From Haliscomenobacter sp038240665 (GTDB lineage Bacteria; Bacteroidota; Bacteroidia; Chitinophagales; Saprospiraceae): 6,115 nucleotides of DNA. Positions 1 to 5,881 of the stretch are shown piece after piece. The translations under genes and the position numbers were made by a program. The stretch lies in NCBI GenBank assembly GCA_038240665.1, contig JBBRGN010000287.1, positions 1 to 6,115 of the forward strand, read 5' to 3'. The notes beneath the pieces were generated by a model. It worked only from the letters and a program-made list of their open reading frames with translations, made no database searches and had not been told where the DNA came from. Within the stretch, counting starts at the first letter, position 1. Every line of letters begins with the position of its first letter.

Positions 1-253
1 GATTACCCGAAGAATGCGTCACCACTCCTTTTTCTTTTTCCGCTTCGGTAAGTCGCAAGGCAGCGCTGGCCGCACCACGCATTTTAAAAGCACCTGCTTT
101 TTGAAAGTTTTCGCATTTAAAAAAGAGCTGAGCACCGGCCATTTGATCAATACTCTGACAGGTCATCACTGGCGTACGGTGGATGAGACCCTGAATGCCG
201 ATCAGCGTTTCACGGATCTCCACCAGAGTAGGTATTGCTTTCAGTTTTTGCAT
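1..253 (-). CDS. Threonine dehydratase / serine racemase family PLP enzyme (N-terminal part, cut by window edge)
   Basis: This is the first 84 residues of a fold-type II pyridoxal-phosphate enzyme. It starts at the ATG complementary to 251-253 and stays open to the left edge, so the C-terminal three quarters are missing. Family members deaminate L-threonine or L-serine to 2-oxoacids plus ammonia, or racemise serine, in the cytoplasm. The visible diagnostics are an early HRTPV segment (residues 25-29), FFKCENFQ (44-51), and the PLP-lysine motif AFKMRGA (55-61) with K57 as the expected Schiff-base lysine. The fragment ends in THSSGN (79-84), the start of the phosphate/substrate loop normally read SSGNH. 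Spacing from start to lysine and to SSGN matches short catabolic dehydratases and serine racemases, without a long N-terminal extension. Dehydratase and racemase, or the presence of a C-terminal ACT domain, cannot be told apart from this part. It is divergent from the small membrane-protein gene at 336. Confidence 0.9.
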   Translation of the reverse strand, partial: MQKLKAIPTLVEIRETLIGIQGLIHRTPVMTCQSIDQMAGAQLFFKCENFQKAGAFKMRGAASAALRLTEAEKEKGVVTHSSGN

Positions 254-335
254 AATCGTTTTTTATAGTACTTGTAGATCTGAATCGTTTTTTCCCATTA
301 CATTCGCTTTGGAAAGCACCTCAAATATCAGAAAA
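254..335. promoter_or_regulatory. Divergent intergenic region with 11-bp direct repeat and weak promoter candidate
   Basis: This 82-bp AT-rich spacer separates the PLP-enzyme gene (minus) from the small membrane-protein gene (plus), so promoters for both should lie in or near it. On the plus strand TCGCTTTG at 304-311 differs from the Bacteroidota -7 consensus TAnnTTTG at one position, with a poor -33 match (TCTG, 279-282) 21 nt upstream. That would place a transcript start near 318. No good element was found for the minus strand. AATCGTTTTTT occurs twice, at 254-264 and 283-293; the first copy lies directly against the start codon of the minus-strand gene. The promoter assignment is inference from the consensus only. 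Confidence 0.3.
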
Positions 336-617
336 ATGAACATAGCTCGACGCATTCTCTTGGTCATTTGCACGCTAGGACCGGCATTATATTTAGTTTA
401 CGTTACCCACCAGATGGTCAAACTCCCCAGCGAACCCGAATGGGCGAGCCCAGCTGCGATGTTCAGCAACTATGGGTACGCCATTGGATTTGGATTACTC
501 AGTTTGCCTTATCCAAAATTTTCTAGCGGCGTACTTTTATTGCTGATCATTTTAGGCTGTTTTTTGATTTCACGGCGCTTGATTTTTGGCAAAAAAAAGA
601 AACGCAGTAAGGTGTAA
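336..617 (+). CDS. Small membrane protein of unknown function (93 aa)
   Basis: I do not recognise this family. From the ATG at 336 the product is 93 residues: a basic N-terminus (MNIARR) leads into a hydrophobic segment (about 7-25), followed by a hydrophilic stretch containing a PSEPEW segment (31-36). A mildly hydrophobic middle (about 41-58) follows, then a strongly hydrophobic helix (about 63-79) and a very basic tail with KKKKR (86-90). Two, perhaps three, inner-membrane helices with a cytoplasmic basic C-terminus would fit. The frame is open further upstream to an ATG at 195, but that start would lie inside the divergent PLP-enzyme gene and add 47 residues lacking family features, so 336 is preferred. 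No Shine-Dalgarno sequence is visible. An A8 run at 591-598 encodes the lysine tail. The stop lies 1 nt from the stop of the convergent carboxypeptidase gene. That it is a real gene is inferred from its membrane-protein composition and its fit between neighbours. Confidence 0.65.
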   Translation: MNIARRILLVICTLGPALYLVYVTHQMVKLPSEPEWASPAAMFSNYGYAIGFGLLSLPYPKFSSGVLLLLIILGCFLISRRLIFGKKKKRSKV

Positions 618-618
618 A

Positions 619-2064
619 TCAAAGATTATCCCGCATCCATTCCAGTACTTTTTGCATTTCCTGGCGTATTGGAGATGCCCCACCCAAGTAATGGTTGTGC
701 ATAAAACTAAAAATAAGAATTCGCCCTGAATTGGTTCGGAGATATCCGCTCAAACAATTGTTGTTGGATAGGGTGCCCGTTTTAGCAAAAACATAGGGTA
801 CTCCTTTTTTTCCTGGATACCAATTTTTGATGGTTCCTGATACCCCGCCCGCTGGGAACAAACTAAAAAGTCGTTTCTGTGGATATTCCCGGTACAATTT
901 TTCCAAAATCACGACCAAATCACGCGGTGAAAACAGATTTTGGCGCGACAATCCTGATCCATCCATCCACACTGGGGTGTCAGGTAAGTCTTTCAATAAA
1001 TTTTTCAAAGCATAATCGATCAAGTCGGCTGTTTTTAGATAACCCAATTGTTTGGCTGAACTCATCAGCAAGAGTTGTTCGGCCAAAAAATTATCACTTT
1101 CCTGCATAAATAGCCGCAATAAAGTATCAGCCATGGGGACAGACAGTGTTTTCCAATTGGGACTAAAGTTGGGAGTTTGATTGAGCTTTTCCGCCGCTTC
1201 GCCCATTCCGGAAGTCAGTTGATCCTGGGCTACCGGTATTAGACTGCTGCTTTGAGCTGTGCTATTGGTCCAAAGTTGAATCTTGCGCTTAAGCGTATCT
1301 GCCAATACATCTGCCGCTATTTGGGGGCTGTAATTATAAGGCAATTCAAACTTCAAGGTTTTTTTCGGTTTTAGACAAGCTGAATTGTAGTGAAACAAGG
1401 TTCCCTCTTCCTCGCGTTGAAGATCTGGTTCAGCACCGGCGATGTAGGCATCGTAATTTAAGGAGGGTAAAAAAAATCGGGGAAAGGCTTTCCATTCCTG
1501 CTGCATGGAATCAATTTGGAACCGAACCAAATTACCATACAAAGGCAAAGACGCCTTTTCAGCCTGGTAGCTGTACTGATAATCTTCCCAATTCCATCCA
1601 TCGCCAAAATGGCCATCTTGGAAGTTTTCGGTTGAAAAAGCGAGCGGACCCTGTATTTTATTTAAAAAATCGAGGGGTTTGGGATCCTGTGCTTGAACAA
1701 AATCTGGATGAAACAACAGCGGATAACCCAATCCCTGAACCACCGTAAACGGCGCTTGTTGGCTATACCTCAACACGGGTAAGCTATCTCCCAATATTTT
1801 TAGTCCGGTATAGAGGGTTACTATCTTGGTGTTTGAAGCAGGGGTGTAATATTTATCCGCATCCTTCTGGTACAAATTAACTTTTGTAGCAGGGTCATAC
1901 AACGCAAAACCGGTAAAGATTTTGGAAAAAACGGGCGAAAGGCGCACCAATTTGTCTAAGGCCTCTTGCTGTTTTTTGGTCAAGGTCTGCGCATTTGCCG
2001 CTAAAGGGAACAAAATTGCCGCCAGAAGGAGGATTTTTAATAATTTGGCTGTACCGTTTTGCAT
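619..2064 (-). CDS. dacB: D-alanyl-D-alanine carboxypeptidase/endopeptidase, peptidase S13 (PBP4/DacB-like)
   Basis: This is a low-molecular-mass penicillin-binding protein of family S13. These proteins remove the terminal D-Ala from peptidoglycan pentapeptides and/or cut D-Ala-meso-DAP cross-links in the periplasm. All three active-site motifs are present in order: SNTK (S77 nucleophile, K80), SDN (323-325, followed by FLAEQLL as in classical S13 enzymes), and KTG (428-430, in FAKTGTLSNNN). DGSGLSR (368-374), typical of S13 proteins, precedes the KTG box. The long stretch between SNTK and SDN is the usual S13 insertion. Residues 1-25 form a Sec signal peptide (basic MQNGTAKLLK, hydrophobic core, ANA cleavage before Q26). 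Length (481 aa) is normal for the family and no motif is damaged, so it should be active. It is divergent from the beta-lactamase-fold gene at 2115, separated by 50 bp, and convergent with the small membrane-protein gene. The symbol is by family; exact orthology with E. coli dacB is not shown. Confidence 0.93.
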   Translation of the reverse strand: MQNGTAKLLKILLLAAILFPLAANAQTLTKKQQEALDKLVRLSPVFSKIFTGFALYDPATKVNLYQKDADKYYTPASNTKIVTLYTGLKILGDSLPVLRYSQQAPFTVVQGLGYPLLFHPDFVQAQDPKPLDFLNKIQGPLAFSTENFQDGHFGDGWNWEDYQYSYQAEKASLPLYGNLVRFQIDSMQQEWKAFPRFFLPSLNYDAYIAGAEPDLQREEEGTLFHYNSACLKPKKTLKFELPYNYSPQIAADVLADTLKRKIQLWTNSTAQSSSLIPVAQDQLTSGMGEAAEKLNQTPNFSPNWKTLSVPMADTLLRLFMQESDNFLAEQLLLMSSAKQLGYLKTADLIDYALKNLLKDLPDTPVWMDGSGLSRQNLFSPRDLVVILEKLYREYPQKRLFSLFPAGGVSGTIKNWYPGKKGVPYVFAKTGTLSNNNCLSGYLRTNSGRILIFSFMHNHYLGGASPIRQEMQKVLEWMRDNL

Positions 2065-2114
2065 GTTGAGATGTTTAATGCGAATACTAAATTCATCGAA
2101 AATACCAAATCCTT
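2065..2114. promoter_or_regulatory. 50-bp divergent spacer between two exported serine hydrolase genes
   Basis: The start codons of the S13 carboxypeptidase (minus) and the GH3-C/beta-lactamase protein (plus) are only 50 bp apart, so their promoters must overlap each other or reach into the opposite coding sequence. The spacer is AT-rich. I found no clean TAnnTTTG element on either strand; TACTAAAT (2085-2092, plus) and TATTCG (minus, about 2079-2084) are only loose matches. No Shine-Dalgarno sequence precedes either ATG. The region is called regulatory from gene layout alone. Confidence 0.35.
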
Positions 2115-3998
2115 ATGCGTCGCCAAACATTCGTCGTATTACTTTTTTGTTTTAGTGTATTTCATTCCATTTTTGGCCAACAATCGTTCAGATCATGGAG
2201 TTATCGGGAAGCTTTAGCCGATTTGGTATTGCTGCGCAATGAGGGTCAGTTGCTCCCGCTGCAACGATTGGATACCCTCCGAATTGCATATTTAAATGCT
2301 GGCACGGGCGATCTTTCGGTATTTTCTGATTACTTAGGTCGTTATTCCGCAGTAGCTACCTTAAAAATGCCTATTGACGCCACCACCCTGCAAGCCGACG
2401 AATGGGTTGCCAAAATGCGACAGCAATTCAACTTGATGGTGGTAGGTATTTCCGAAGACAGCACCATGGCTTTACCGCAGCAACAACAATTGTTTTTTCA
2501 AGCATTGATTGCCAAAATACCGACCATCACGGTGATTTTTAATGCCAAAAAACAACTTCAAGCCTTGCCAATTTTAGAAAAAAGTACTGGGTTGATTGTA
2601 GAAATAGGCACCCCCGAAGGACAGTCGTTGGCGGCTCAATTGATTTTTGGCGGTACCACTACCAATAGCAAACTGACCCTAAATCTGAGTTCCAACTACC
2701 TAGCCGGAGCCGGTTTGGAAGCCAATGCTTCGGGGCGGCTTGGTTACGCTCCGGCGGAATGGGTAGGGATGAACAACCGCATGATCCAAGACAGCATCGC
2801 TGCTATCGTTCGCGAGGGTATTAAGGATCGTGCCTATCCTGGCGCTCAGGTTTTGGTGGCGAAAGATGGCAAAGTGATCTACCAACAAGCGTTTGGATAC
2901 CACACTTTCGAACCCCAACAGCCAGTACTACTGAGTGACATCTACGATTTTGCCTCGGTTACAAAAATCAGTACGGGGCTTCCGGTGTTGATGAAATGGT
3001 ACGGCGAAGGAAAATTTGATATCGATGCGCCGCTGGAAAAATATTTACCCGAAACCAAAGGCAGCAACAAAGCGGATCTAAAAATGCGCAATATCCTCAC
3101 CCATACCGCGCGCTTGATGGCCTGGATTCCATTTTGGAGGGGAACGCTAAAAGGCAACAGCCGCTATCCTTGGCAAAGACATTGGGACAATAACCGCATC
3201 AATGATTTCAAGTTTAAACCGCGCAGTTTCCGGGAGGATTCTTCGCGGGCTTATAACGTGTTCGTTACCGATCGCCTGTGGCTCCACCGGAATTATTACA
3301 ACAAACTCTACCAATCGATTTACAAATCTCCTTTGAATGCCAAGCCGGGCTATGTGTATTCCGATTTCTTTTTTTACACCATGCCGCGTATTGTACAACA
3401 GCAGACTGGGATCGCCTTTGAAGATTACATCAAAAGCACGTTTTATCGCCGACTTGGCGCTTATTCGCTGACTTTTAATCCGCTGCGTTTTTTCCCAAAA
3501 GACCGCATCATCCCTACGGAGAGGGATACTTTTTACCGCATGGCTCAGTTATTGGGTACAGTGCATGATGAAGGTGCTTCGATGTTGGGCGGCGTTTCTG
3601 GTCATGCCGGTTTGTTTGGTACCGCCGGGGATTTGGCCAAATTGATGCAGATGTACCTCAATTTTGGCAGTTATGGCGGGGAAAAATTCATTGAAGAAAA
3701 AGCCTTACGCGAGTTTACCCGCTGCCAATATTGTGATCAGGGGATCCACCGCGGACTTGGGTTTGACAAACCCCTGATTGAATGGAGCAAAGCCAATAGT
3801 TCCTATGCGAAAGATGCCAGTGCCGAAAGCTTCGGTCATTCTGGTTATACCGGAACATTTACCTGGGCCGATCCCAAAAATGATTTGCTGTTTATTTTCT
3901 TCTGCAATCGGGTTTATCCAACCCGCTTAAACCGGAAGTTGTACGATAAAAACATCCGTCCACGGATCCATGATGTGCTGTACAAGGCAATGCAGTAG
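2115..3998 (+). CDS. Exported serine hydrolase: GH3 C-terminal domain fused to beta-lactamase-fold domain, GH3 barrel absent
   Basis: This 627-residue protein has two recognisable parts behind a signal peptide (about 1-21, cleaved near G21-Q22). Residues about 30-200 resemble the glycoside hydrolase family 3 C-terminal domain: LLRNEGQLLPL (39-49) is the usual domain start and AAQLIFGG (173-180) a characteristic late motif. The catalytic (beta/alpha)8 barrel that normally precedes it, carrying the nucleophile Asp, is missing. Residues about 218-627 are a beta-lactamase/class C-type serine hydrolase domain. It has the SxxK motif SVTK (S281, K284), YSD (415-417) in the Tyr position, LGGVSGHAGLF (491-501), and HSG (575-577) replacing KTG. 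The C-terminal two thirds correspond to the end of the roughly 1000-residue GH3/beta-lactamase fusions of Bacteroidota. The expected role is a periplasmic or lipid-independent exported esterase, peptidase or amidase, perhaps acting on wall fragments. The substrate is unknown and antibiotic hydrolysis is not implied. It is divergent from dacB. Confidence 0.85.
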   Translation: MRRQTFVVLLFCFSVFHSIFGQQSFRSWSYREALADLVLLRNEGQLLPLQRLDTLRIAYLNAGTGDLSVFSDYLGRYSAVATLKMPIDATTLQADEWVAKMRQQFNLMVVGISEDSTMALPQQQQLFFQALIAKIPTITVIFNAKKQLQALPILEKSTGLIVEIGTPEGQSLAAQLIFGGTTTNSKLTLNLSSNYLAGAGLEANASGRLGYAPAEWVGMNNRMIQDSIAAIVREGIKDRAYPGAQVLVAKDGKVIYQQAFGYHTFEPQQPVLLSDIYDFASVTKISTGLPVLMKWYGEGKFDIDAPLEKYLPETKGSNKADLKMRNILTHTARLMAWIPFWRGTLKGNSRYPWQRHWDNNRINDFKFKPRSFREDSSRAYNVFVTDRLWLHRNYYNKLYQSIYKSPLNAKPGYVYSDFFFYTMPRIVQQQTGIAFEDYIKSTFYRRLGAYSLTFNPLRFFPKDRIIPTERDTFYRMAQLLGTVHDEGASMLGGVSGHAGLFGTAGDLAKLMQMYLNFGSYGGEKFIEEKALREFTRCQYCDQGIHRGLGFDKPLIEWSKANSSYAKDASAESFGHSGYTGTFTWADPKNDLLFIFFCNRVYPTRLNRKLYDKNIRPRIHDVLYKAMQ

Positions 3999-4011
3999 TA
4001 TTTTTTTGCCT

Positions 4012-4057
4012 TGATACCAAAGTGCTGAAAGCGGGAGCATTCAGCACTTTGGTATCA
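4012..4057. terminator. Perfect 18-bp hairpin, likely bidirectional terminator between convergent genes
   Basis: The left arm at 4012-4029 is the exact reverse complement of the right arm at 4040-4057, with a 10-nt loop (AGCGGGAGCA) that can form two more G-C pairs inside an A-A mismatch. The hairpin starts 13 bp after the hydrolase stop codon. Its right arm includes the TGA stop of the minus-strand transporter gene (complement of 4055-4057). On the plus strand only TTT follows, and there is no T tract on the minus-strand side either (the T7 at 4001-4007 lies upstream in plus-strand sense). It is therefore not a textbook intrinsic terminator, but the perfect stem between convergent genes makes this the best reading. 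It could also protect the 3' ends of mRNAs. Confidence 0.75.
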
Positions 4058-4942
4058 TTTCCTGGTCAAATACACACCGCTCAAAATTAACCCCATCCCG
4101 ATGAGCTGCGCCCAACCCACTGTTTCGCCATCTGCTATGCCCCATACCATCGCCATCAGCGGCATGAGGTAGGCTACAGTGGAGCCAAAAATAGCCGTGG
4201 TATCTTGAATCAGTTTAAAATAGATGATGGAACAAATTACAGTACCAACCCACGAAAGTATAGTAACGTAACCCAAAGCCTCCCAAGCATGCGGTACATG
4301 TTGTAGGCGATGCACAAAATCCGTACCCAATAGCAAATAAAAAAACATCGGCACCCCTACTATCCCAAAGGAGGCTGAACTGATGATCAATGAATTCAGT
4401 TTTTTTAACTTAGTCCCAATGGTATTGGTTCCAATGGCATAGCAGACCGTAGCCAGCACCACCAAACCCGCATAAAAATAACTCCCCTGCGAGCCCGCCG
4501 TTTTTCCATAAAGGATCAAAAAGGCAGCGCCCGTTAATCCAAGCAAAACCCCTATTACCTGCATCCAAGAAGCTCTAGAGCCAAAAATCAATACCCCAGT
4601 TACCAACGTAAACAAGGGCGTAAGTGAGTTGAGGATGCCCGCCGTTGAACTGCTAATTTGGGTTTGTGCCGTAGCAAATAATATTGCGGGTATAGCGCTG
4701 CTGGTCAATCCCACTAAAATAAGATAAGGTAAGAGATCCCATTCCATGCGTTTGCGGTTAAATACCAGCATAGGAATAAATGCCGAAGCCGAAAGCGACA
4801 TGCGCAAACAAGCGACCTGAGCGGGATCAAATACCTTCAATCCTTTTTTGATCAAAATAAAAGAAGTGCCCCAAACGAGTCCCAAACCCACCAAGGTGAG
4901 GTAGGCACGCCACATAGGAAGGGGGGATGTGGTATTCTCCAT
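4055..4942 (-). CDS. EamA-family (drug/metabolite transporter superfamily) permease
   Basis: This 295-residue integral inner-membrane protein has two EamA repeats (about 13-144 and 156-293) and roughly ten transmembrane helices, near 11-31, 38-60, 70-92, 97-120, 126-145, 154-172, 184-205, 222-243, 249-270 and 274-293. Family hallmarks are WGTSF (24-28) in helix 1, the SLTPLFTLVTG segment (106-116) in helix 4 and its counterpart YLMPLMAMVWG (258-268) in helix 9, and a short charged C-terminus (TRK). Length is typical of the ten-helix DMT group (about 290-300 aa). Members export amino acids, metabolites or drugs by proton coupling; the substrate cannot be predicted here. The start at the complement of 4940-4942 leaves only a short 10-residue tail before helix 1 and lies about 48 nt downstream of a plausible transcript start. 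The stop codon forms the base of the terminator hairpin. The gene is monocistronic in this window. Confidence 0.93.
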   Translation of the reverse strand: MENTTSPLPMWRAYLTLVGLGLVWGTSFILIKKGLKVFDPAQVACLRMSLSASAFIPMLVFNRKRMEWDLLPYLILVGLTSSAIPAILFATAQTQISSSTAGILNSLTPLFTLVTGVLIFGSRASWMQVIGVLLGLTGAAFLILYGKTAGSQGSYFYAGLVVLATVCYAIGTNTIGTKLKKLNSLIISSASFGIVGVPMFFYLLLGTDFVHRLQHVPHAWEALGYVTILSWVGTVICSIIYFKLIQDTTAIFGSTVAYLMPLMAMVWGIADGETVGWAQLIGMGLILSGVYLTRK

Positions 4943-4996
4943 TGATGTTTTGTTTGGGTTTTATGCAGTCTTTAATGAAATCTAAAAAAAGCGAGC

Positions 4997-5023
4997 CAAA
5001 GGTACAAAGTTTGAAACAACAAA
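4997..5023 (-). promoter_or_regulatory. Predicted Bacteroidota-type promoter for the EamA transporter gene
   Basis: Read on the minus strand, TACCTTTG (complement of 4997-5004) matches the -7 consensus TAnnTTTG exactly. A TTTG (complement of 5020-5023) could serve as the -33 element, but the 15-nt gap is shorter than the usual 17-23. The predicted transcript start is near 4990, giving a leader of about 48 nt before the ATG at 4942. It overlaps the oppositely directed promoter at 5010-5037. This is a consensus match only. Confidence 0.5.
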
Positions 5024-5037
5024 TATTTGTAGCTTTG
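5010..5037 (+). promoter_or_regulatory. Predicted Bacteroidota-type promoter for the ankyrin-repeat gene (and possibly metF)
   Basis: TAGCTTTG at 5030-5037 matches the -7 consensus TAnnTTTG exactly, with TTTG at 5010-5013 as a candidate -33 element, 16 nt upstream (slightly short). The predicted transcript start is near 5044, about 20 nt before the TTG start at 5064 and about 60 nt before the alternative ATG at 5106, so it does not decide between them. This is a consensus match only. Confidence 0.5.
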
Positions 5038-5063
5038 TTGTTCCAAACTAAATTTCAAAACAG

Positions 5064-5849
5064 TTGGTAGAAGCTATTTTAAAAAAAATTACAAGCGCTT
5101 TCGGCATGGATTATTTACAAAAAATCAGCACTGATTTTGAACTTCATTCTGTTGAGGGCATTATAGATTGTTTGAAACATGGAGTTGATCCCAATACGGT
5201 TGTTAATGGCCAACCTTTAATTTTTGACTTGATCAACATGTATACCCGCGGCCCCTTGTTTAAAGCCTGTATTCAGGTTTTTGTGGATTATGGTTTGGCG
5301 TCTGAGGATCAGGCTTTGTTGGCTGTGCTTTTGGATGACGCTGCTGCATTGGACGGCATTTTGAGCACCGACAAACAGGTTTTGCAAAAAAAGTACACGT
5401 GTGGTGGCACCTTTGCGCCGCTTTACGATGTCACTTTACTACATATTTGCGCGGAGTACAATCATTTGTCTTGTGCAAAAATATTGGTAAAACATGGTGC
5501 CGACATCAACGCCAAAGCTGGGACGGACAGCTACGGATTTGGAGGGCAAACTCCGATTTTTCATACGGTAAATCAAGATGCCCATAAATCCATTGATGTG
5601 TTACAATATTTGACGGAACAAAAAGCAGATCTTTCCTTAACGGTAAAAGGCCTCATTGGGGGCAAAGGTTACGATTGGGAGACTTTTATTCCTGCAGTAA
5701 ACCCCATCAGTTATGCCATGATGAGGCTATTGCGTCAATTTCAAAGATCGGAACAACACGTTTATGAAGTGGTAGCCATTTTATTAAAAGCTGACTTTGG
5801 AATCGACTACCATCCTGCTAATGTTCCTAATAAATACCTACTTAACTAA
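5064..5849 (+). CDS. Ankyrin-repeat protein
   Basis: This is a soluble protein of 261 residues (from the TTG) with degenerate ankyrin repeats and no signal peptide or membrane segment, so it is probably a cytoplasmic protein-binding module. The clearest repeat runs from TLLHICAEYNHLSCAKILV to KHGADINAK (124-151). It is followed by QTPIFHTV with VLQYLTEQKADLSL (162-192). An N-terminal half-repeat carries GIIDCLKHGVDPN (32-44) and LIFDLI (52-57), and a weak C-terminal one lies around 213-249. A glycine-rich loop (KAGTDSYGFGGQ, 151-162) is inserted between repeats. The start is uncertain. TTG at 5064 is the first possible start after an in-frame stop at 5049-5051, while ATG at 5106 would give 247 residues. 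The longer form is kept because residues 2-20 read as a coherent amphipathic helix. Neither start has a ribosome-binding site. An A8 run (5081-5088) lies between them. metF follows after 32 nt on the same strand. The partner and role are unknown. Confidence 0.85.
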   Translation: MVEAILKKITSAFGMDYLQKISTDFELHSVEGIIDCLKHGVDPNTVVNGQPLIFDLINMYTRGPLFKACIQVFVDYGLASEDQALLAVLLDDAAALDGILSTDKQVLQKKYTCGGTFAPLYDVTLLHICAEYNHLSCAKILVKHGADINAKAGTDSYGFGGQTPIFHTVNQDAHKSIDVLQYLTEQKADLSLTVKGLIGGKGYDWETFIPAVNPISYAMMRLLRQFQRSEQHVYEVVAILLKADFGIDYHPANVPNKYLLN

Positions 5850-5881
5850 GGACTGAGTCAATACCCAAAAAGATAAACACA

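Noticed and set aside
14..268. Plus-strand open frame of 84 codons at the left end
   Set aside because: It is antisense to the PLP-enzyme gene, whose K57 and SSGN motifs are unmistakable; the plus-strand translation has no family features.
827..1109. Two overlapping plus-strand frames inside the carboxypeptidase gene
   Set aside because: They lie opposite the conserved SDN-to-KTG region of the S13 protein and are explained as shadow frames.
2700..3398. Three minus-strand frames within the GH3-C/beta-lactamase gene
   Set aside because: They are antisense to the SVTK and YSD regions, with compositions unlike real proteins.
2115..3998. Antibiotic-resistance class C beta-lactamase or active GH3 glycosidase
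   Set aside because: The HSG in place of KTG, the GH3-C fusion and the family motifs point to the broad serine-hydrolase group, not AmpC. The GH3 barrel with its catalytic residues is absent, so glycosidase activity is not expected.
4012..4057. Terminal inverted repeat of an insertion element or integration site
   Set aside because: The two arms are 10 nt apart with no transposase or integrase in the window and no flanking target duplication; a terminator hairpin between convergent genes explains it better.
5399..5587. Plus-strand 62-codon frame within the ankyrin gene
   Set aside because: It is an out-of-frame shadow of the clearest ankyrin repeat.
5850..5881. SAM riboswitch or methionine operator before metF
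   Set aside because: The spacer is only 32 nt with no hairpin or inverted repeat, too short for any known SAM riboswitch.
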